The notes beneath the pieces are model-generated. The model was not told the origin of the DNA, searched no databases, and worked only from the letters and a program-made list of their open reading frames with translations. Of a DNA stretch of 5,363 nucleotides, positions 1 through 5,129 are shown in pieces (within the stretch, counting starts at the first letter, position 1; each line of letters begins with the position of its first letter). The DNA comes from Desulfobacterales bacterium (GTDB lineage: Bacteria > Desulfobacterota > Desulfobacteria > Desulfobacterales > Desulfobacteraceae), in assembly GCA_022361535.1 (NCBI GenBank), contig JAKSAU010000720.1, positions 1 through 5,363 of the forward strand, read 5' to 3'. Both the position numbers and the translations under genes were made by a program.

Positions 1-11
1 ATTCATGTCAA

Positions 12-245
12 TTACTCCAGATACATAAGGGTTGCCTCTTGGCAATCCATGGGCAGGTCTTCAAACTCTATCAGTTTGCCCAGATGATCACCCAGTGTGG
101 CCGTGCAATGCGTCCCAATACTATGAAAAGGTGTCGAGTTCATGCCTAAAGCGGTGTAGCTGCCATTGGTTTCAAGTTGATTAAAAATAACCGTGTAGCG
201 ATCCATCGTATCCCCGCCATTATCTCTGATTTCTAAGATTTTCAT
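12..245 (-). CDS. Small conserved hypothetical protein (77 aa)
   Basis: No function can be assigned. The protein begins MKILEIRDNGG and has an 'RDNGG...DRYTVIF' opening, a central 'GMNSTPFHS' stretch and an ending 'GKLIEFEDLPMDCQ'. From memory, small proteins of this pattern (RDNGGKTxDRYTV, PFHPQGFG, FxDLPxDCQ) recur on proteobacterial plasmids, ICEs and phages, with no known role. It has no signal peptide or membrane segment and is probably cytosolic. I chose the ATG at 245 because AGGAAAGG lies 6 bases upstream, the same kind of ribosome site as before parB and ssb; an in-frame GTG at 278 has no such site. It lies 97 bases after parB with no terminator between, so it is probably co-transcribed. 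Its last codons contain GGAG, 8 bases before an ATG at position 6, so another minus-strand gene may begin there and run off the left edge. Confidence 0.75.
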   Translation of the reverse strand: MKILEIRDNGGDTMDRYTVIFNQLETNGSYTALGMNSTPFHSIGTHCTATLGDHLGKLIEFEDLPMDCQEATLMYLE

Positions 246-266
246 TTTTAGCCTTTCCTGAGAGGG

Positions 267-293
267 TGGCAGGGACACAATAAGCCCCTGCCA
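267..293 (-). other. Hairpin between parB and the small downstream gene
   Basis: TGGCAGGG (267-274) and CCCTGCCA (286-293) form a perfect 8-bp stem with an 11-base loop. Neither strand has a T-run after it, so it does not look like an intrinsic terminator. It lies just upstream of the ribosome site of the small gene, where it could stabilise, process or modulate the parB-downstream mRNA. The pairing is seen directly; the role is unknown. Confidence 0.4.
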
Positions 294-342
294 AGTTGGT
301 TATGTATTGAATTTAAGCTGGCTCTGGCTGGTGAATACCAAC

Positions 343-2166
343 CTACAAAGGCTTTGGTAGCCAATTGCTGCCTTCAAGCTGTTTTTCAGCGACGTTAGCC
401 AAGTCACTTTTCTTAAGCTTCTTGAAGGAACCAGCTACGCCTGCGCCTTTCACCTCTTTGATAGCATTCATAATATTGTCTTTGGAGATATGATTGAAAT
501 ACAGGCTTGCGCTTGGTTTCCAATATTGGGTCATATCCAGTTTCAGAAGATCAGCTAACTCATAGATCATATCTTGTTTGCTTTTAGAAATATGCTCTTT
601 GGGGTGCTTAATCGCATCGAGTGTACCTGCAAAACAAAATGCCAGCAGTTTCATTTTCTGTTCTTTCTTCAACGAAGAAATATCTTCGTAAAGAGTAGCG
701 ACATCATTAGGTTGAATAATATTCTCCCATTTTTCAAAAGCTTTTTGCTTATTGGCATTGGCAAAGCAATCTTTAAGACTTTCATCATCATGAGGGAAAT
801 GTGGTCCGCCCATTCGTAAATGAAAACATGAATTGCTATGACCTGAATTAGTCAGGAATGTTTCTTTGACCATTTCAGTGACCACAAGATCAAAAGCGAT
901 TTCTGGTGACTTGCTCAAAACATCTTGCAGGGCAAGGGTTTTGTGGGCGGTCAGGCGTTCAAGCAAACGCTCTGAAATTTCCTTTTTGGGCTTTGGCTCC
1001 TTTTTATTTTCATTGGTTATATCTTGTTCTTCTACTTCTGCAAGCCCGCGAGTGATATGAATTTCACCATTGCGATATGATACATAAGCACCAGAATTTG
1101 CCTTTTGTTCTTCTGTGTACGCCTCTTGTTTTTCTTCGATTTGCTCTTGCTCAATTTCTAAGGCATCCCATTTTTCATCAAGTTCATCCTGATTTTTTGC
1201 ATCATCATAGATACTCCGAATTTGATCCAATTCGTCTTCTATGACTTTTAGCCTTGCCGCATCTTCTTGGCTCAATTCAACAGGCTCAGGGTAGATATGT
1301 TGATAATCCTGGGTAAACTCATAATCATAGCTTGGTGAAACCTCCACAAAAGCCCAGCCCTCAGCTTCTATGGCCTTAGCTGCATCATGCAATTTTTTAC
1401 TAAAGAGCTTTTCAATAAGCTCTATGTCTGTGAGATAGATATCCTCTGAGAATAAATCACGCTCTGCGTGACCACCAGCTTTTTCATAGGCTTCAAGGGT
1501 AATGAATTTAATTCGGCGATCGCTGGAACTGATTTTTTGCTCCGTGAGCATGGATTTGATTTGGCGCGGGTTCTTTTGCCAAGTCGGTAGTTGTGACCAT
1601 AGGCTTTCCTGTTTTTCATGGTCGTCTGTTAAGGTAAAGGCTTCAAGGTGCTCAAGGGACATTTCTCCTTCACGATATAGGTCAAGAAGCTTTGAGGAAA
1701 CACCAGCCAATTTCAGCCTTTGTTTAACGGTTTTTTCAGAGACACCGAAACGGGCGGCGATATCACCCACTGAAATATTGTTTTCGCTCATTTCAAAAAA
1801 CGCCTCAAACTGGTCTGCCGGGTGCATGGATTGTGTCTGAACATTGGCAGTTAAGGAAACCTGCTGAGCGATTTCGGGGTTGATGGGTTCACATTTAACA
1901 GGGAAAGTCGATTTCAGAACTTTATCTTTCACCAGAGCTTTCAGGGCTAAAAGTCTTCTTTGACCATCCACCACAAAAAACCGTCCTTCTTTATCTGCTG
2001 GTCTGATGAGTAAAGATTGAAGAAGACCGTAAGCTTTGATTGAAGCTTTTAGTTCATCTTGTCTTGCTGTCACATTGGTTTTTCGGGAGTTTTCAGGTGC
2101 TACTTCAAGCTTGTTTAATGGTATTTGTCGCTGTGTTTGATTTTCAACATTGTTTACTTGGGTCAT
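343..2166 (-). CDS. parB: ParB-family (ParB/RepB/Spo0J) plasmid protein, long form
   Basis: This is a 607-residue cytosolic DNA-binding protein of the ParB/Srx superfamily. The N-terminal nuclease-like/CTP-binding fold spans about residues 14-115: IPLNKLEVAPENSRK (15-29), GLLQSLLIRP (47-56) and VDGQRR (66-71). A helix-turn-helix follows at about 131-155 (SVGDIAARFGVSEKTVKQR). Residues 297-357 are highly charged and likely a coiled coil. Next come 'GAYVSYRNGEIHITRGL' (359-375) and a long helical C-terminal region ending NWLPKPL. That ending and the length fit the large ParB-like proteins of alphaproteobacterial plasmids and ICEs rather than classical ParB of about 300 residues. The CTP-site motifs are altered: GQRR instead of GERR, and ANVQT where ENxQR is usual. 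No ParA gene is visible. The start at 2166 has GAAAGGAAAA upstream. The role could be partition, KorB-like transcription control, or both. The family is clear but the job is not. Confidence 0.9.
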   Translation of the reverse strand: MTQVNNVENQTQRQIPLNKLEVAPENSRKTNVTARQDELKASIKAYGLLQSLLIRPADKEGRFFVVDGQRRLLALKALVKDKVLKSTFPVKCEPINPEIAQQVSLTANVQTQSMHPADQFEAFFEMSENNISVGDIAARFGVSEKTVKQRLKLAGVSSKLLDLYREGEMSLEHLEAFTLTDDHEKQESLWSQLPTWQKNPRQIKSMLTEQKISSSDRRIKFITLEAYEKAGGHAERDLFSEDIYLTDIELIEKLFSKKLHDAAKAIEAEGWAFVEVSPSYDYEFTQDYQHIYPEPVELSQEDAARLKVIEDELDQIRSIYDDAKNQDELDEKWDALEIEQEQIEEKQEAYTEEQKANSGAYVSYRNGEIHITRGLAEVEEQDITNENKKEPKPKKEISERLLERLTAHKTLALQDVLSKSPEIAFDLVVTEMVKETFLTNSGHSNSCFHLRMGGPHFPHDDESLKDCFANANKQKAFEKWENIIQPNDVATLYEDISSLKKEQKMKLLAFCFAGTLDAIKHPKEHISKSKQDMIYELADLLKLDMTQYWKPSASLYFNHISKDNIMNAIKEVKGAGVAGSFKKLKKSDLANVAEKQLEGSNWLPKPL

Positions 2167-2194
2167 TGTGTTTTCCTTTCATAGAATGACTTTA

Positions 2195-2390
2195 TGGGTT
2201 TTTGGTGCTAACCATCTCGTAGCTTTAGCTGCGAGGTGGGTCGCTTCCATAAAACCCAATGGTTACAAAAAATGGGGGTGGCAAGGGTCAAATCATACGA
2301 ACCGCATTCATGCGGCTTGGGCCAAAGAATTTTTAAAATAGGACGCTACTGCACCGCATTTTTAAAATTGTTTGGGCTTCGGGTTTGACG
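2195..2390 (-). promoter_or_regulatory. Structured upstream element, copy 2 (ahead of parB)
   Basis: This gene-free stretch aligns collinearly with 4910-5108 ahead of ssb. Plus-strand strings shared with that copy, in order: G-T5 then GTGC (about 2198-2209), CATAAAAC (2248-2255), GGKTCAAATCA (2285-2295), AAAAYAGGA (2334-2342), ACCGCATTTTT (2353-2363), TTGWTYRGGYTTC (2368-2380) and TTTGACG (2384-2390). Its stems are: outer TGGGTTTT (2195-2202) with AAAACCCA (2251-2258); inner 2212-2224 with 2227-2239, 13 pairs including two T-G; and CCGCAT (2302-2307) with ATGCGG (2310-2315). It could act as a promoter/operator, an RNA leader or a single-stranded DNA promoter. The homology and pairings are read from sequence; the function is inferred. 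Confidence 0.7.
2262..2291 (-). promoter_or_regulatory. Candidate parB promoter (-35/-10)
   Basis: On the minus strand, TTGACC (2286-2291) resembles a -35 box at 5 of 6 bases. TGTAAC (2262-2267) lies 18 bases downstream and matches a -10 box at 4 of 6. The -35 sits in GGKTCAAATCA, a string kept in the copy ahead of ssb; the -10 is not conserved. Transcription would begin near 2255, so the message would open with the GGGUUUU arm of the outer stem. Weak prediction. Confidence 0.3.
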
Positions 2391-2420
2391 CGCGTCGGGG
2401 GTTCACCCCCAAGAGTAATT

Positions 2421-2450
2421 CAAAAACTAGTTCATCTTTCAAGGTGAACT
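2421..2450 (-). terminator. Probable intrinsic terminator after the Toprim gene
   Basis: An inverted repeat at 2429-2450 (AGTTCATCT with AGGTGAACT, loop TTCA, read on the plus strand) starts at the stop codon of the Toprim gene. On the minus strand it is followed by AGTTTTTG. One pair is a C-A mismatch on the minus strand, so the terminator is only moderate. It would separate ardC-Toprim transcription from parB, which has its own upstream element. Confidence 0.5.
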
Positions 2451-3376
2451 CATGCTATTTCCAAAATTTCTTTCAGAACATCATTCCAATCCAATCCGCG
2501 TGTATCCGGACTGTGCCTTGTTAATGCACCAGTAAAATCTGTACCTATGATTATTTCGGTAAGCCTATGCGTTATTGCATCTCCACCCTCATCATTGTCT
2601 GTAATGAGAACAATTTTCTTCAGCCATGAAAGCGTAACCAAATCTCGAATGAGATCGCCCTGCTGTGGAGAAAATGCGCCGCTAGTTGAGGTGTAAAAGG
2701 CGTTGCTCAGAGAATGAAGTACCTGATAGCTCAGGGCATCAATGGGGGTTTCGGAGATAATCAGGGTATCGTCGTCCTTCTTTGTGTTTGAACGCCATAA
2801 GGTTTTTTCACTGCCTCTTACAAACAGGTCTGCATTCTTCCCTTTTAGTTCGAGGCCGCAAACCTGTTTGCCCTTAAAGTGAGGGAAAACGGCATTTTTG
2901 AAATGGTCCTGAAATACCCTTCCCAAAAAGCGCGGAGACTTTAGGGTTTTTGCGGGGATTCCTCTGCCTTGAAGGTATTCATGTTCGTATGCTGGTGAGC
3001 AATAGTTAAAGAGCCTTTGTATCCTGCGGGGATCTGGTTGCTTTTCTTGAACATCGGAGACATATCTGGTCGGTTCGGGAAGGGCAATATTTCCGCCGAT
3101 CCAAACCTGTAGCTCCTGGCCAATCTCAAAAAGAGATTTGTTTGTGCGGTCCTTAGCAAAATCAATGATGGTTCCGTTATCCTGATCATTATAGACAGAG
3201 AAGTAAACCCAAATGCCATTCTGCCGCGAGATGATAATTTTATCTTCTTTGCCTTTTCTCATGGCAATGGATTGACGGGTGCTTTTCCCGCGATCAATCT
3301 CATAACCCAAATAAGCAGCGTATTGCGTTAGGTTTATGTCTTGCTTGAAGCGAGTAAAATCAAATGGATTAGCCAT
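2450..3376 (-). CDS. DUF3991/Toprim domain protein, primase-like
   Basis: This 308-residue protein belongs to the DnaG-like 'DUF3991 and Toprim' group found on plasmids and ICEs. An N-terminal primase-like region (about 10-90, FKQDINLTQYAAYLGY onward) is followed by DUF3991 (about 128-180: YLQGRGI, PRFLGR, NAVFPHF, VCGLELKGK) and a Toprim domain (about 203-285). Visible Toprim features are ISETPIDALS, with likely catalytic Glu209, and ITDNDEGGD, with acidic residues 260, 262 and 266. A closing RGLDWNDVL motif is typical of the group. The DnaG zinc-finger cysteines are absent: only Cys125 and Cys173 occur. It probably acts on plasmid DNA during replication or after transfer, for example in priming, but activity cannot be inferred from sequence. 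The ATG overlaps the end of ardC by 8 bases, with GGGG 6 bases upstream, so translation is probably coupled. No replicative helicase gene is present. Confidence 0.88.
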   Translation of the reverse strand: MANPFDFTRFKQDINLTQYAAYLGYEIDRGKSTRQSIAMRKGKEDKIIISRQNGIWVYFSVYNDQDNGTIIDFAKDRTNKSLFEIGQELQVWIGGNIALPEPTRYVSDVQEKQPDPRRIQRLFNYCSPAYEHEYLQGRGIPAKTLKSPRFLGRVFQDHFKNAVFPHFKGKQVCGLELKGKNADLFVRGSEKTLWRSNTKKDDDTLIISETPIDALSYQVLHSLSNAFYTSTSGAFSPQQGDLIRDLVTLSWLKKIVLITDNDEGGDAITHRLTEIIIGTDFTGALTRHSPDTRGLDWNDVLKEILEIA

Positions 3377-4325
3377 TTTGAACCCCGATCAAGCTTGCTG
3401 CATCTGGAATATGAGAATTTTGCTTGTTAAAGTTGTTGAGATATTCAACAGCCCTTGCTGCTTGGGCTGCTGCCTTGAAAATGTGGGCCTTATCATCTTT
3501 GAGTGCTTTGAGCCAGCTTTTGATATAGATCGTATGGTTTTTGGGCTGGGTTTGAGTAATTCCATGTCCTGCACATAAAAAGGCCGCACCCAACTCTGCT
3601 ACGAGCTCTTCAAATGCATAATCCTCTGGCTTGACTTTCTCAGTGATACCTGGGCGATCCAGTCTCTTTTTTGCACCTGTCCAGTGCGTTAACTCGTGGA
3701 GCAATGTAGCGTAATACTGCTCAGTTGCACTGATCTGTGATGTGTTCAGAAACATGGAAGTTTCAGGCATGTTGATATAATCATCTGCTATGGCATAGTA
3801 GGCTTCATTCTCACCTGTGCGTATATCTGCGCCTGTACTTTGACAGAATTCATCGACAAGTTCTAAACGTTTTACTTTATCCGTTTCAGGTGTAATGGTC
3901 TGATGGCCTTCATATCCATCGACCTGGTTGGCATTGAATACCGTAAAAAGGCGGAGCATGGGGATCTTGATTTCTTCGTGCTCACCATTTGAATTTTCTT
4001 CTTCTTTAAGAAGCGTCTTATAAAATATGACCCTGCTGCCTTTTTCACCCTTGCGCACATGCGCACCTTTTTCCTTCCACTGTTTGAATGTTGCCCAGTG
4101 GTTAGAAGTGAACTTTCTTTTTTGCTGATTGAACCAGAGCGCCAGAATATTGACCCCTTGATAGTGATTGTCTGTTGTTGGGTTCATGGGTAGTCCTTGT
4201 GCGGCTAACGATGCGAATGGGGGCTGATAATCGTTCAAATCAACGTCATCGAGGAGATTGATTATCTTATCTGTTACTTCCTGGTGAATGTCTGGCTTTG
4301 TGGATTTCGAATTAGTATAGGTCAT
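3369..4325 (-). CDS. ardC: ArdC-type antirestriction protein with zinc metallopeptidase domain
   Basis: This 318-residue protein has the two-part ArdC architecture. An N-terminal ssDNA-binding region (about 10-135, formerly DUF1738) shows YQGVNILALW (55-64), W-x-TFKQW (77-83), GAHVRKGEKG (87-96) and VIFYK (99-103). A C-terminal zincin-like peptidase domain (about 150-300) carries HELTH (210-214) plus the downstream EELVAELGAAF (239-249) that normally supplies the third zinc ligand. ArdC proteins, also related to the N-terminal part of the RP4 primase TraC, bind single-stranded DNA and protect incoming plasmid DNA from restriction. That is family knowledge, not shown here. The start at 4325 has GAAGGA 6 bases upstream. 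It lies 65 bases after ssb, behind a terminator-like hairpin, and overlaps the Toprim gene. Length and key residues appear intact. Confidence 0.92.
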   Translation of the reverse strand: MTYTNSKSTKPDIHQEVTDKIINLLDDVDLNDYQPPFASLAAQGLPMNPTTDNHYQGVNILALWFNQQKRKFTSNHWATFKQWKEKGAHVRKGEKGSRVIFYKTLLKEEENSNGEHEEIKIPMLRLFTVFNANQVDGYEGHQTITPETDKVKRLELVDEFCQSTGADIRTGENEAYYAIADDYINMPETSMFLNTSQISATEQYYATLLHELTHWTGAKKRLDRPGITEKVKPEDYAFEELVAELGAAFLCAGHGITQTQPKNHTIYIKSWLKALKDDKAHIFKAAAQAARAVEYLNNFNKQNSHIPDAASLIGVQNG

Positions 4326-4334
4326 GTTCGGTCC

Positions 4335-4375
4335 TTCAAAAAAGTGGGAAAGCCCTTGTACCTGAGGGCTTTCCC
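4335..4375 (-). terminator. Strong terminator or attenuator between ssb and ardC
   Basis: GGGAAAGCCCT (4346-4356) and AGGGCTTTCCC (4365-4375) form a perfect 11-bp GC-rich stem with an 8-base loop. On the minus strand ACTTTTTTG follows directly, the classic intrinsic terminator layout. The T-run abuts the GAAGGA ribosome site of ardC. There is no room for a separate ardC promoter after the hairpin, so ardC must be reached by read-through or from a promoter inside ssb. Confidence 0.82.
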
Positions 4376-4390
4376 GAGTTGGTGGGGAGG

Positions 4391-4852
4391 TTAGGCAGGA
4401 ATGGCCTCTGGCTCTTTAGAGACTTTGAGGGAGGGCTTTGCATTGTCATTGGCTGGTTCGCCGTTTTTCGCTTTCTTAAGCACCAGATGATAGGCAAAAA
4501 TTGTATTGGCGGTTTGCTTATAGCCTTCAGGGGTATCAAAAGACCTTGTGCTGTCTTCGCCCTTGGCGTATATCCAGTCACCTTTCTTGAGTGTTTTCGC
4601 CAATTCAAAAGCTTCTGTCAGATTGCTTGAGATAAGGGTATCGAAATAGTTGGTATTGGTTTTCACCTCACCATCGGAGGTTTGATATTGCTTATTAGAA
4701 GCAAATCTGATTTTTGCGTATTTACCTTCGGCCACCACTTCAGCATCTTTGGTAAGATGCCCTGATTTCATGGTCACATTTACATCGGCAAATAACTCCT
4801 GCACGCTCTCAGGTGTTTGCGTTTCTTCTTTTTTAGGTTTGGTTTTTGACAT
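4391..4852 (-). CDS. ssb: Single-stranded DNA-binding protein-like OB-fold protein
   Basis: This 153-residue protein looks like a divergent plasmid SSB. The OB-fold covers about residues 24-127: NVTMKSGHLTKDAEVV (25-40) matches the first strand and 'GxLxxDxE' of SSB, KYAKIRFASNKQY (44-56) the core strands, TNYFDTLISSNLTEAFELA (67-85) the region usually reading 'W..V..FG..AE', and LKKGDWIYAKGE (88-99) the 'LKKGxxVYVEG' strand. A lysine-rich, probably disordered start (1-20) and a tail after 128 flank it. The tail ends EPEAIPA, without the acidic DDxIPF-like tip by which housekeeping SSB recruits partners. It probably coats transferred or replicating single strands. The ATG at 4852 has AGGAAAGGAAA upstream, nearly the same as parB. 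It is the first gene after the structured element and is followed by a hairpin terminator. Confidence 0.82.
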   Translation of the reverse strand: MSKTKPKKEETQTPESVQELFADVNVTMKSGHLTKDAEVVAEGKYAKIRFASNKQYQTSDGEVKTNTNYFDTLISSNLTEAFELAKTLKKGDWIYAKGEDSTRSFDTPEGYKQTANTIFAYHLVLKKAKNGEPANDNAKPSLKVSKEPEAIPA

Positions 4853-4890
4853 TGGGCGTTTCCTTTCCTGTCGGTTGGGGGTATAATTCC

Positions 4891-4906
4891 CTTCCAGTTT
4901 TGGAAG
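4891..4906 (-). other. Small hairpin in the ssb leader
   Basis: CTTCCA (4891-4896) and TGGAAG (4901-4906) form a perfect 6-bp stem with a 4-base loop, about 39 bases before the ssb ATG. The parB upstream region has no matching hairpin here; this part of the ssb leader is roughly 25 bases longer. It could modulate ssb translation, but no function is shown. Confidence 0.35.
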
Positions 4907-4909
4907 AGC

Positions 4910-5108
4910 GTTTTTTGTGCCGTTCTCATCCTGCCAAGCAGGATGAGGCGCGACATAAAAACTGGTGGATGCCAGATATCAGACCTGACTTGCAGGCGGT
5001 TCAAATCAAAGGAATTGCTTCTTAAGGAAGCATGCACCTGAACAGACCAGTAAAAAACAGGAACCACGTACCGCATTTTTTCTGGTTGATCAGGTTTCCG
5101 ATTTGACG
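4910..5108 (-). promoter_or_regulatory. Structured upstream element, copy 1 (ahead of ssb)
   Basis: This is the partner of 2195-2390, with nearly the same length (199 versus 196 bases). Shared plus-strand strings in order: GTTTTTT then GTGC (4910-4920), CATAAAAAC (4954-4962), GGKTCAAATCA (4998-5008), AAAAYAGGA (5054-5062), ACCGCATTTTT (5070-5080), TTGWTYRGGYTTC (5087-5099) and TTTGACG (5102-5108). Its stems are: outer GTTTTT (4910-4915) with AAAAAC (4957-4962); a perfect 10-bp inner stem CTCATCCTGC (4925-4934) with GCAGGATGAG (4938-4947); and TGCTTC (5016-5021) with GAAGCA (5027-5032). Stem sequences differ from the parB copy but pair at the same places. It probably controls ssb and the genes behind it. 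Confidence 0.72.
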
Positions 5109-5128
5109 GGCAAAAGTGGTCTGATATC
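4975..5128. repeat. Long-range inverted repeat bracketing the ssb element
   Basis: GATATCAGACC (4975-4985) and GGTCTGATATC (5118-5128) are perfect 11-bp inverted copies 132 bases apart, enclosing most conserved strings of the element. The parB copy has a shorter equivalent, TGGGGGTG (2273-2280) with CACCCCCA (2404-2411), 123 bases apart. They could be a closing stem in a single strand or paired operator half-sites. The repeat is certain; its purpose is inferred. Confidence 0.6.
4976..5004 (-). promoter_or_regulatory. Candidate ssb promoter (-35/-10)
   Basis: On the minus strand TTGAAC (4999-5004) is a 4-of-6 match to a -35 box, and TGATAT (4976-4981) lies 17 bases downstream but matches only 3 of 6. 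The -35 is the counterpart of TTGACC ahead of parB, in the conserved GGKTCAAATCA string. The poor -10 means the real promoter may lie elsewhere or need an activator or folded DNA. Confidence 0.22.
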
Positions 5129-5129
5129 C

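Noticed and set aside
246..278. GTG start at 278 for the small gene, adding 11 residues
   Set aside because: The ATG at 245 has AGGAAAGG at good spacing, matching parB and ssb; the GTG lies inside a hairpin region without a ribosome site.
574..1060. Plus-strand reading frames (574-819 and 866-1060)
   Set aside because: They lie antisense inside the well-supported ParB gene and show no recognisable domain.
1422..1840. Frames at 1422-1619 (minus) and 1502-1840 (plus)
   Set aside because: Both are shadows of the ParB gene in other frames, with compositions untypical of real proteins.
2150..2341. Plus-strand 63-codon frame across the parB upstream region
   Set aside because: It overlaps the parB start and the structured element; the hairpins explain the sequence better and no ribosome site supports it.
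2941..4066. Frames at 2941-3219, 3336-3578, 3389-3589 and 3872-4066
   Set aside because: All lie inside the Toprim and ardC genes in other frames or antisense, without motifs.
4336..4630. Frames at 4336-4608 (minus) and 4379-4630 (plus)
   Set aside because: Shadows of ssb; the first even runs through the terminator hairpin.
4995..5012. tRNA-like T-loop string GGTTCAAATC
   Set aside because: The flanking bases cannot form a T stem, and no acceptor or anticodon arms are present; the string is a conserved block of the duplicated element.
4780..5076. 98-codon minus-strand frame through the ssb leader
   Set aside because: It crosses several hairpins and overlaps the ssb start out of frame. Only the shared ATG at 4956 is noted, as a leader-frame possibility.
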